Part shown: positions 58,127 through 64,000 of the stretch, piece after piece
Layout: each line of letters opens with the position of its first letter
Numbering within the stretch: position 1 is the stretch's first letter
NCBI GenBank assembly: GCA_029203105.1
Contig: CP119318.1
Span: 4,788,501 to 4,852,500, forward strand
Length of the DNA stretch: 64,000 bases
Source: Candidatus Kaistia colombiensis
GTDB lineage: Bacteria; Pseudomonadota; Alphaproteobacteria; Rhizobiales; Kaistiaceae
Reading direction: 5' to 3'
Translations under genes and position numbers: made by a program
The notes under the pieces: generated by a model
Told to the model about the DNA's origin: nothing
What the model saw: only the letters and a program-made list of their open reading frames with translations
The model's database searches: none

Positions 58127-58485
58127 TCAGGCGGCCAGCAACCGCTCCACCTCATTGACCAGGTCGCGCAGGTGGAACGGCTTGGACAGCACCTTCGCAT
58201 CCTTGGGCGCGTTCGAATCCGGATTGAGGGCGACGGCGGCGAAGCCGGTGATGAACATCACCTTCAGTCGGGATCGAGTTCGGTGGCGCGGCGCGCCAGC
58301 TCGATGCCGTCCATCTCCGGCATGACGATATCGGTCAGCAGCAGGGTGAAGGGCTCTTCGCGCATGCGTTCATAGGCGCTGCGGCCATTGTCGAAGGAAA
58401 CGACATCATAGCCGGCATTCTGCAGCGCCTTCGCCAGAAAGCGGCGCATGTCATTGTCGTCTTCGGCAAGCAGGATGCGGTTCAT
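58127..58485 (-). pseudogene. cpdR: CpdR-like single-domain response regulator, one frameshift (probably sequence error)
   Basis: From ATG 58485: MNRILLAEDDNDMRRFLAKA, LLLTDIVMPEMDGIELARRA with the phosphoacceptor Asp in TDIVMPEMDG, then in the next frame KVMFITGFAAVALNPDS and VLSKPFHLRDLVNEVERLLA. About 119 residues, no output domain. The break near 58264 is one missing C in a CC. CpdR works with RcdA and ClpXP to control CtrA stability in Caulobacter, and this size and sequence fit. The tRNA-Val gene lies downstream. Confidence 0.9.
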
Positions 58486-58611
58486 CAGGGAATCCATGGC
58501 TGGACGGTCGATCTCGTTCGCATGCGGAGCGACGGCGATTGGAGGTCGGGCTCCGGGCACATTGGCGATTTGGTTATTGAATTACGGCCGAACGAAGTAA
58601 AGATCGGGTGA

Positions 58612-59597
58612 ATGAGCGCAAACTTCCCTGCCCGAACCGCGCCGGACTGGTCTTCAGCTGGCGCAGATGCGCACGGTCCGCCACCCCTTTCCCGCCCGGA
58701 GAACCGCCATCGACGCCGCGCCGAGATTTCAGAAGCGCTGCCCTTCGAGGTTGTGGCTCCGGCCGACAGCGCATACCCTTCGTGTTCAATTCGCCGCATA
58801 GCGGCCGCGTCTATCCGACCGCCTTCCTGGAGGCGTCGCAAGCTCGACGAGCGCACGCTCCGCCGCTCGGAGGACACTTCGTCGACGCGCTGTTCGCTCG
58901 GTCGTGCCGCTCGGCGCGCCGCTGATGCGGGCGCATTTTCCCCGCGCCTGGCTGGACGTGAACCGCGAGCCCTACGAACTGGATCCGCGCATGTTCGACG
59001 GCGACGTGCCGTCCTATGCCAATGTCCGCTCGCTGCGGGTCGCCGGCGGCCTCGGCACGATCGCCCGCGTCGTCTCGGAAAATGTCGAGATCTATGCCGA
59101 GCCGATCCCGGTCGCGCAGGCGCTCCACCGTATCGAGACGATCTACAAGCCCTATCACGAGATGCTGCGCCGGACGCTGGCGGCGACGCATGAGCGGTTC
59201 GGCTATTGCGTGCTGGTCGATTGCCACTCGATGCCGTCCTCGGTCGGACGCTGCCCGGCCGGGCCGGCGCCGACATCGTGCTGGGCGACCGCTACGGCAC
59301 CAGCTGCGCGGCGAAATCTCGGAAGCGGCCTATTCGATCCTCACCGACGCCGGCTATGCGCGTCGCCCGCAACAAGCCCTATGCCGGCGGCTTCATCACC
59401 GAGCATTACGGCCGCGCCCGGCCGCGGCATGCATGCGCTGCAGATCGAGATCAATCGCGGGCTCTACATGAACGAGCGCACGCTTGCAGCCGAATGCGGG
59501 CTATGACCGGCTCGCCGCCGATCTGGCGCGCTTCGCGGCGGCGCTGTCGAGCCTGCCGGATGCCCCCTTCTACCCACTCGCCGAGGCGGCCGAGTAG
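58612..59597 (+). pseudogene. N-formylglutamate amidohydrolase family protein, several frameshifts (probably sequence error)
   Basis: The frame order reads PFEVVAPADSAYPFVFNSPH, SGRVYPTAFLEASKLDERTL, LMRAHFPRAWLDVNREPYEL, LVDCHSMPSSV and GRPAAGMHALQIEINRGLYM, a full hutG-like sequence of about 320 residues. The start at ATG 58612 is provisional. Breaks near 58660, 58790, 58890, 59250, 59310, 59360, 59425 and 59500. A second family member is at 35153-35971. It lies between cpdR and hisN, as in other Hyphomicrobiales. Confidence 0.8.
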
Positions 59598-59644
59598 CCT
59601 GTCCGGGGATGGCGGCGGGCGAACCGCCGTCGCCGCCACAGGCA

Positions 59645-59738
59645 GAAAAAAGGGCCGCTCGTATACGAGGCGGCCCAAGTCTAGGGAGGAAACGCCCAAG
59701 AAGGGCAGCGGTAGGTCGACGCCAATCGACGTACCGCA
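59645..59738 (-). ncRNA. Candidate mmgR/suhB-family small RNA
   Basis: On the minus strand a long unpaired CU-rich stretch (GGGCGTTTCCTCCCTAGACT) precedes a stable terminator hairpin GGGCCGCCTCG...CGAGCGGCCC ending in six T (59645-59680). The CCTCC motif can mask ribosome sites. Its place next to an inositol monophosphatase-family gene matches the suhB/mmgR (alpha-r8) RNA family. A TTGATC (59769-59774) and CAATTT 17 bases later could be the promoter, with a start near 59738. No ORF is present. Ends are estimates. Confidence 0.6.
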
Positions 59739-59961
59739 CCGCAATAAATTGCGCTTGCACTGCAAAAAGATCAAGAGGCTTTGCGTCGCGGCCAATGGCG
59801 CACCCCTTCCGAGGGCGAGACGCCATCGCGCGTCGGCGCGGCCGGCCTCGGTGCGATAGAAATAGACATTCAGAATCAACCTGTTAGATATCCATCTCCG
59901 AACATGGCGCGGCCATGCGCACGACGCATGGCTCGCATGCAAAGCCTGGAGTGCCCGTATC

Positions 59962-60755
59962 ATGACCGCAGTCCGACTTCGGCGCCTTCCTCGACCGGCT
60001 GGCGACTCTGCCGGGAAAGCGATCCTGCCGCATTCTTCGCGCACTCGCATTCCGACGGAGAGACAAGTCGCCGCGGCGGCGTGTTCGATCCCGTGACCGA
60101 GGGCGACCGCGCCGGCGAATCGGTGATGCGCCACATGATCAAGCGGCAGTTTCCCGGCCCATGGCGTGCTCGGCGAGGAATTCGGCAGCGAGAACACCGA
60201 TGCGGAATATGTCTGGGTGCTCGATCCGATCGACGGCACGCGCGCCTTCATCTCCGGCCTGCCCGTCTGGGGGACGCTGATCGGCCTGACGCGCGGCGGC
60301 GTGCCGTCTACGGCATGATGCACCAGCCCTTCACCGGCGAGCGCTTCTCCGGCGATGGGCGCGAGGCGCGCTATGAGGGGCCGGGCGGCCCGAAGAAGCT
60401 GCGCACGCGGCCCGACGACGGACTCGCCACCGCGACGCTGATGACGACGACGCCGGCCCTGTTCAAGGGCGACGGAGCCGAGGCCTTCGCCCGCGTCGAG
60501 AGCGAGGTCCGGCTCTCGCGCTATGGCTGCGATTGCTACGCCTATTGCATGGTCGCCGCCGGCTTCGTCGATGCGGTCATCGAGGTCGGGCTGCACCCCT
60601 ATGACATCGTGGCGCTGATCCCGGTGATCGAAGGCGCCGGCGGCCGCGTCACCAGCTGGGACGGCGGCTCGGCCGCGTCCGGCGGCCGCGTGGTGGCGAG
60701 CGGCGACGCCCGCCTGCACGACCAGATCCTCGAGAATCTGAACCGCGCCGGCTGA
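59962..60755 (+). pseudogene. hisN: Histidinol-phosphatase (inositol monophosphatase family), several frameshifts (probably sequence error)
   Basis: From ATG 59962 the readable protein is DFGAFLDRLATL, then SRRGVFDPVTEGDRAGESVM, VLGEEFGSENTDAEYVWVLD, PIDGTRAFISGLPVWGTLIG, then YGMMHQPFTGERFSGDGREA and, in the clean 3' part, GLHPYDIVALIPVIEGAGG. The magnesium motifs WVLDPIDGTRAF and the C-terminal YDIVALIPVIEGAGG are those of the family, and the FISGLP is as in HisN. It would remove phosphate from histidinol phosphate (histidine synthesis). Breaks lie near 59970, 60060, 60160 and 60305. Confidence 0.82.
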
Positions 60756-60771
60756 CGGCACAGGCCGATTC

Positions 60772-60800
60772 TTTCACCTCTTCCTGAGGGAGAGGTGAAA
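60772..60800. repeat. REP-like hairpin, copy 1
   Basis: TTTCACCTCT (60772-60781) pairs with AGAGGTGAAA (60791-60800). The related hairpin on the other side of the SDR gene is at 61629-61653. The wording is common to dispersed rhizobial REP-like elements. Confidence 0.65.
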
Positions 60801-60805
60801 GGTCG

Positions 60806-60855
60806 CCCCCGACGAGCGCCGTTATCCTATTATGGAAAACGGCGCTCGTCGGGGG
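60806..60855. repeat. 18-bp perfect hairpin directly after the SDR stop
   Basis: CCCCCGACGAGCGCCGTT (60806-60823) pairs perfectly with AACGGCGCTCGTCGGGGG (60838-60855), 14-base AT-rich loop. It ends one base before the SDR stop on the minus strand. It lacks a T-run, so a protective 3' structure or a repeat is likelier than a simple terminator. Confidence 0.75.
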
Positions 60856-60856
60856 C

Positions 60857-61594
60857 TCAGATCGATTGCAGCAGGCCGCCGTCGACGGCGATCGCCTGGC
60901 CGGTGATGTAGCTGGCACGCTCGGAGGCGAGGAAGGCGGCCAGCGCCGCGAACTCCTCCGGCTCGCCGATGCGGCCGGCCGGGATCTTGGCGCCCATCGA
61001 GGCGCTGGTGACGCCGACTTCCTTCATCCGGTCGGTATTGGTGTAGCCGGGCAAGAGCGCATTGACGGTGACACCATGGGCCGCGACGTCGCGGCTGATC
61101 GCGTTGACGAGGCCGAGAAGCCCGGCGCGCAGGCCGTTGGAGACGACAAGGCCGGGCTGCGGTTCTTTGGCCGCGACCGAGGTCACGGCGAGAATCCGGC
61201 CGAAGCCCCTCGCCTTCATCGCCGGCAGCGCCTCGCCGACACTTTCGACAAAACTCATCCAGAGATTGTCGAAACCCGCCTGCCAGGCGGCATCGCTGAT
61301 CGCCTCGAAATTGCCGGGTGCCGGACCGCCGGTATTGGTGACGAGGACATCGGGGCCGCGGCCGAGTTTTTCTGCCGCCTGGCGGACGAGAACACGGCTG
61401 GCGCCGGGCTTCGAGACATCGCCGGCGATGCCGATCACACCGAGTTCCGCCGCCGTCGCCGCGACCCGGGCGGCGTCGCGGGCGACGATCACGACCTTGG
61501 CGCCCTCCGCCGCCAGCTCGGCCGCGATGGCGCGGCCGAGCCCGCGCGAACCGCCGAAGACGAGGGCGGTCTTGTCGTTCAGTTTCAGATCCAT
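60857..61594 (-). CDS. SDR-family oxidoreductase lacking the usual Tyr-Lys pair
   Basis: A 245-residue Rossmann protein. The NAD(P) site TALVFGGSRGLGRAIAAELA, NNAG-like VTNTGGPAPGNF and the C-terminal AAFLASERASYITGQAIAVD are present. But at the active site the sequence is SVAAKEPQPGLVVSNGLRAG, so the YxxxK is replaced by SNxxR; the Ser two residues on from the usual site remains. A subgroup of beta-ketoacyl-reductase-like SDRs has the same SN-R pattern. Catalysis by the normal route is unlikely. Flanked on both sides by REP-like hairpins. Confidence 0.88.
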   Translation of the reverse strand: MDLKLNDKTALVFGGSRGLGRAIAAELAAEGAKVVIVARDAARVAATAAELGVIGIAGDVSKPGASRVLVRQAAEKLGRGPDVLVTNTGGPAPGNFEAISDAAWQAGFDNLWMSFVESVGEALPAMKARGFGRILAVTSVAAKEPQPGLVVSNGLRAGLLGLVNAISRDVAAHGVTVNALLPGYTNTDRMKEVGVTSASMGAKIPAGRIGEPEEFAALAAFLASERASYITGQAIAVDGGLLQSI

Positions 61595-61628
61595 GGCTCT
61601 ACGCTCTCTGTCTTGCGAAATCCGCCTC

Positions 61629-61653
61629 TCACCTCTGCCTGAGGGCGAGGTGA
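61629..61653. repeat. REP-like hairpin, copy 2
   Basis: TCACCTC (61629-61635) pairs with GAGGTGA (61647-61653), with GCC/GGC inside. Related to 60772-60800. Confidence 0.55.
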
Positions 61654-61687
61654 AGGACGATGCTTGTTCTTCAAGGTGAACCCGACT

Positions 61688-62947
61688 CTAGACGGCGCCG
61701 GCACGATCAAGCTGCTGGCGGGCCGAGAGATAATTCTCGATGGCGCGCGCCAGCCGGCGCACGCCATCGGCGATCACCTCGGGCGAACTGCGGGTGAAAT
61801 TGACCCGCATGGCGAAGCGGTTCTCGCCGGTGAAGTCGAAGACGCTGCTCGGCACATAGGCGACCTTTTCCTCGACCGCGAACTTGTAGAGCGCATCGGT
61901 ATCGATCGTACCGCCCTTCGAACGCATCCAGACGAACATGCCGCCGACCGGCACGTCCCATTCGAACCAGTCGGACAGCCGCAGTGCGGCCTCGCGCAGA
62001 AGTGCGTCGCGGCGCTCGCGATAGACCGGGACGATGGCGCGAGAGTGCTGGTGGTCGAACTCGCGCTCCATCAGCTCGAGCGCGATCGCCTGGGTCAGCA
62101 GGCTGCCGCTCAGATCGCTCGCCATCTTGGTAAGCGCGAGGTTCTGGATCATGCCGGCCTCGGCGATCACCCAGCCGACGCGCAGGCCCGGCACCAGGCT
62201 TTTCGAAACCGTGCCGAGATAGATCACCGGGCCGTCATACGGGCCCGGGCTGGTCTGGCGGGCGACCGAATGGCTCAAGATGCTCGGACCGGGCGAACCG
62301 TCGAGCTGGATCGAGAGATAGGGATCGTCCTCGACCAGCCAAGTGCCGGCGGCCAGCACCTTGTCGAGCAGGGCGACACGGCGCTGCTGCGACACCAGCA
62401 CGCCGGTCGGATTGGAATAGTTCGGCACCGAATAGACGAATTTCGCCCGCGCCAGCGTCGCGTCGAAATCCGGATCGGCCAGATCCCAGTCGAGCGGCCG
62501 ATAGCTCGGCGTGCGCGGGCGCCAGGCGTCGAGGGCGCCGAGATAGGTCGGCGCCTGCGCGACGATCAGCTCGCCCGGATCGACCAATACCTTGCCGATC
62601 AGGTCGAGCGCCTGCATCGAGCCAGTGGTCAGCAGCACATTGGCGGCCGTGAAGACGCCGCCAGTCTCGGCCGAGACGCGCGCCGCGATCAGCTGGCGCA
62701 AGGCCGGCAGGCCTTCGACCGGGCCATATTCCAGGATCGCCGCGCCGTGGCGGGCCATCGCCGCCTGCGCCGCCGCCTGCACGTCGGCGAGCGGATAGAG
62801 CTCGGCCGCCGGCAACCCGCCGGCGAGGCTGACGACATCCGCCCGCCCGCCAAACGCCAGGAATTGCTGCGAGATATCGTTGCTCGACCGGAGCCAGGCC
62901 GCAGTCTGCGGCCGGGCCTTGTCTATCTTGGCGCTCGCCATCGTCAT
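61688..62947 (-). CDS. PLP-dependent aminotransferase, class I/II (LysN/2-aminoadipate type)
   Basis: A 419-residue cytoplasmic enzyme. The N-terminal part SLAGGLPAAELYPLADVQAA and LEYGPVEGLPALRQLIAARV are as in alpha-aminoadipate and related fold-type I enzymes. The PLP Lys lies in YLGTVSKSLVPGLRVGWVIA; SVPNYSNPTGVLVSQQRRVA and the C-terminal RVNFTRSSPEVIADGVRRLA complete the picture. The amino acid used is not predictable; the neighbouring Lrp regulator suggests an amino-acid signal. ATG 62947 or 62941. Confidence 0.9.
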   Translation of the reverse strand: MTMASAKIDKARPQTAAWLRSSNDISQQFLAFGGRADVVSLAGGLPAAELYPLADVQAAAQAAMARHGAAILEYGPVEGLPALRQLIAARVSAETGGVFTAANVLLTTGSMQALDLIGKVLVDPGELIVAQAPTYLGALDAWRPRTPSYRPLDWDLADPDFDATLARAKFVYSVPNYSNPTGVLVSQQRRVALLDKVLAAGTWLVEDDPYLSIQLDGSPGPSILSHSVARQTSPGPYDGPVIYLGTVSKSLVPGLRVGWVIAEAGMIQNLALTKMASDLSGSLLTQAIALELMEREFDHQHSRAIVPVYRERRDALLREAALRLSDWFEWDVPVGGMFVWMRSKGGTIDTDALYKFAVEEKVAYVPSSVFDFTGENRFAMRVNFTRSSPEVIADGVRRLARAIENYLSARQQLDRAGAV

Positions 62948-62996
62948 GAAACCTCGAAAGTTCGAAAAGTCGGAAGGCAGAGCGCCGAAGAAAGCA

Positions 62997-63314
62997 TCAG
63001 AGCCGAGGATCGGGATCCTCGGTGTTGCCGCGGCTTTCCTGCACGATCATCCGGCCGGTCGAGGCGGCATAGCGGAACTGGCAGGCCTCGACATAGTCGG
63101 GATCCTTGATCCAGGCGTCGACATGCGCCTTGCTCGGGAATTCGAGGATCACCATGCGGTCGGTGAAGGGCGTGCCCTCGGCGGTAAACACCTCGTCGCC
63201 GCGCGTCAAAAACCGGCCGCCATGCCGCTTGACGATCGGCGGCGTGCGGTCGGTGTATTTCTTGTAGGTCACGGGGTCGTGGATCGCCATCGTCGCAATC
63301 ACATAGGCCGGCAT
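62997..63314 (-). CDS. DUF1330-family protein
   Basis: A 105-residue small ferredoxin-like protein from ATG 63314 (MPAYVIATMAIHDPVTYKKY). The HGGRFLTRGDE block and DRMVILEFPSKAHVDAWIKD are the DUF1330 core. Function unknown. Divergent from the Lrp gene, sharing the palindrome at 63392-63405; upstream of, and co-directional with, the aminotransferase gene. Confidence 0.9.
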   Translation of the reverse strand: MPAYVIATMAIHDPVTYKKYTDRTPPIVKRHGGRFLTRGDEVFTAEGTPFTDRMVILEFPSKAHVDAWIKDPDYVEACQFRYAASTGRMIVQESRGNTEDPDPRL

Positions 63315-63391
63315 TGTCGTCTCCCTTGTTTGCCGGACAATAGCGCTCGAATGGCGAGCGAATCCGTGCAACTTTCCACATCTAGGCGAGC

Positions 63392-63405
63392 ATTCTTGCA
63401 AGAAT
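63392..63405. promoter_or_regulatory. 14-bp perfect palindrome, probable Lrp-type operator
   Basis: ATTCTTGCAAGAAT, a perfect palindrome in the 128-bp divergent region between the DUF1330 and Lrp genes, a plausible site for autoregulation and for control of DUF1330 and the aminotransferase. Confidence 0.6.
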
Positions 63406-63442
63406 TCGCTCCAAAACGACGCTTGGGTAGGGAAAAGGATCA

Positions 63443-63928
63443 ATGGTCGAACTGGACTCGATCGATCGCCGGATTCTGGCCGTCCTGCAGGCCGACGGAC
63501 GCATCTCCAACCTCGAGGTCGCCGAACGGGTCGGCCTGTCACCGACGCCGTGCAGCCGGCGAATCAAGCGGCTGGAGGATTCAGGCGTCATCCAGGGCTA
63601 TGCGGCGAAGATCAACCCGCTGGCGCTCGGCCTGTCGATCTGCGTCGTCGTCAGCGTGCGCCTCGCCAAGCAGACGCCGGACGCCGCCAGCCAGTTCCTG
63701 AGCGCCATCGAGGACCGGCCGGAAATCACCGAATGCCTGCTGGTCACCGGCAGCGTCGATTATCTGCTGCGGGTCTGGGTCAAGGACATCGAGGCGCTCC
63801 GGCAGTTCATTTCGGCCGCGCTGCAGGCCATTCCGTGCGTCGCCGAGACCTCGACCATGGTGATCCTCGACACGACGAAATCGAACGGCCTGTCGACGGC
63901 CGACGCCGGCGCCCGTCCCGGTCGCTGA
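63443..63928 (+). CDS. Lrp/AsnC-family transcriptional regulator
   Basis: A 161-residue regulator with N-terminal helix-turn-helix (IDRRILAVLQADGRISNLEV then SPTPCSRRIKRLEDSGVIQG) and C-terminal RAM domain (EITECLLVTGSVDYLLRVWV). The MVELDSIDRRIL start is typical, ATG 63443. Divergent from DUF1330 and the aminotransferase, so an amino acid handled by the latter may be the ligand. Confidence 0.93.
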   Translation: MVELDSIDRRILAVLQADGRISNLEVAERVGLSPTPCSRRIKRLEDSGVIQGYAAKINPLALGLSICVVVSVRLAKQTPDAASQFLSAIEDRPEITECLLVTGSVDYLLRVWVKDIEALRQFISAALQAIPCVAETSTMVILDTTKSNGLSTADAGARPGR

Positions 63929-63934
63929 CGGAAT

Positions 63935-64000
63935 TCAGGCCTCGGAGCCGGGGATGAATGCGTCGAAGGCGGCCCAGAACAGGCCGCGCATCGGGTCACG
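63935..64000 (-). CDS. C-terminus of an unidentified protein (gene runs off the window)
   Basis: The last 21 codons on the minus strand read RDPMRGLFWAAFDAFIPGSE and end in TGA at 63935-63937. Codon use is protein-like, but the fragment is too short to identify a family. It is convergent with the Lrp gene. Confidence 0.45.
   Translation of the reverse strand, partial: RDPMRGLFWAAFDAFIPGSEA

Overview
The window is chromosomal DNA of an alphaproteobacterium, most likely a member of the Hyphomicrobiales (Rhizobiales). The base composition is high in G+C. The supporting genes are alphaproteobacterial cell-cycle and nucleoid factors (RcdA, TrcR, GapR, CpdR), many alphaproteobacterial DUF families (DUF4164, DUF1192, DUF1244, DUF1036), a split pntAA-pntAB-pntB transhydrogenase and a zapA/6S RNA/5-FCL locus. 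I cannot name the genus from sequence alone.

Layout. 1-2.0 kb: partial YmdB-type phosphoesterase, 5-formyl-THF cyclo-ligase, 6S RNA, zapA and DUF4164, all on the minus strand. 2.2-7.8 kb: a plus-strand sugar-phosphate cluster tkt-gap-pgk-fba. 8-10 kb: a MotA/ExbB-like channel and its OmpA-type partner. 10-18 kb: ABC exporter, L31, rcdA, DUF1192, quinone oxidoreductase, trcR, S21 and a TPR lipoprotein. 18-24 kb: GNAT, transhydrogenase pntB/AB/AA, a 41-residue aa3 oxidase subunit IV, UbiB-like kinase and an AbrB-Doc toxin-antitoxin pair. 24-34 kb: ABC exporter flanked by two copies of the pepF 3' end, pepF, an enhancer-binding-protein-like regulator without the GAFTGA loop, and two peptidoglycan enzymes (L,D-transpeptidase and a DUF882/M15 peptidase). 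34-40.5 kb: gapR, DUF1244, N-formylglutamate amidohydrolase, DMT exporter, pyruvate kinase, L36 and a KGG stress protein. 40.5-43.6 kb: a D-alanine catabolic unit (Lrp, alanine racemase, D-amino-acid dehydrogenase). 44.4-52.1 kb: a sugar ABC importer with a divergent IclR regulator, then a LacI regulator with a sugar epimerase. 52.8-57 kb: galE, an exopolysaccharide-type sugar transferase, an SMR transporter with a possible guanidine-II-like leader, and a fused dihydroxyacetone kinase. 57-64 kb: tRNA-Val, cpdR, a second N-formylglutamate amidohydrolase, a candidate mmgR/suhB-type sRNA, hisN, an atypical SDR, an aminotransferase and an Lrp regulator.

A strong technical signal runs through the window. 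Several housekeeping genes (tkt, gap, the MotA/OmpA pair, pntB, pntAA, pyk, alr, cpdR, hutG-like, hisN) are split by one-base insertions or deletions, mostly of G or C, while the protein remains recognisable in alternating frames. Neighbouring genes such as pgk and fba are perfect. I read this as local sequencing or assembly error, not gene decay, and the affected genes are listed as single frameshifted features.

How the genes work together: tkt-gap-pgk-fba plus pyk cover the trunk of glycolysis, gluconeogenesis and the pentose phosphate pathway. The importer, epimerase and dihydroxyacetone kinase look like carbohydrate uptake and catabolism under local repressors, whose operator-like palindromes can be read. 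RcdA and CpdR are known to act together in ClpXP-mediated CtrA turnover. The regulator/L,D-transpeptidase/M15 group suggests cell-wall remodelling. I found no clearly new multi-gene defence or biosynthetic system. The most worthwhile leads are the GAFTGA-less regulator, the duplicated pepF end around the exporter, the SMR leader and the candidate sRNA.
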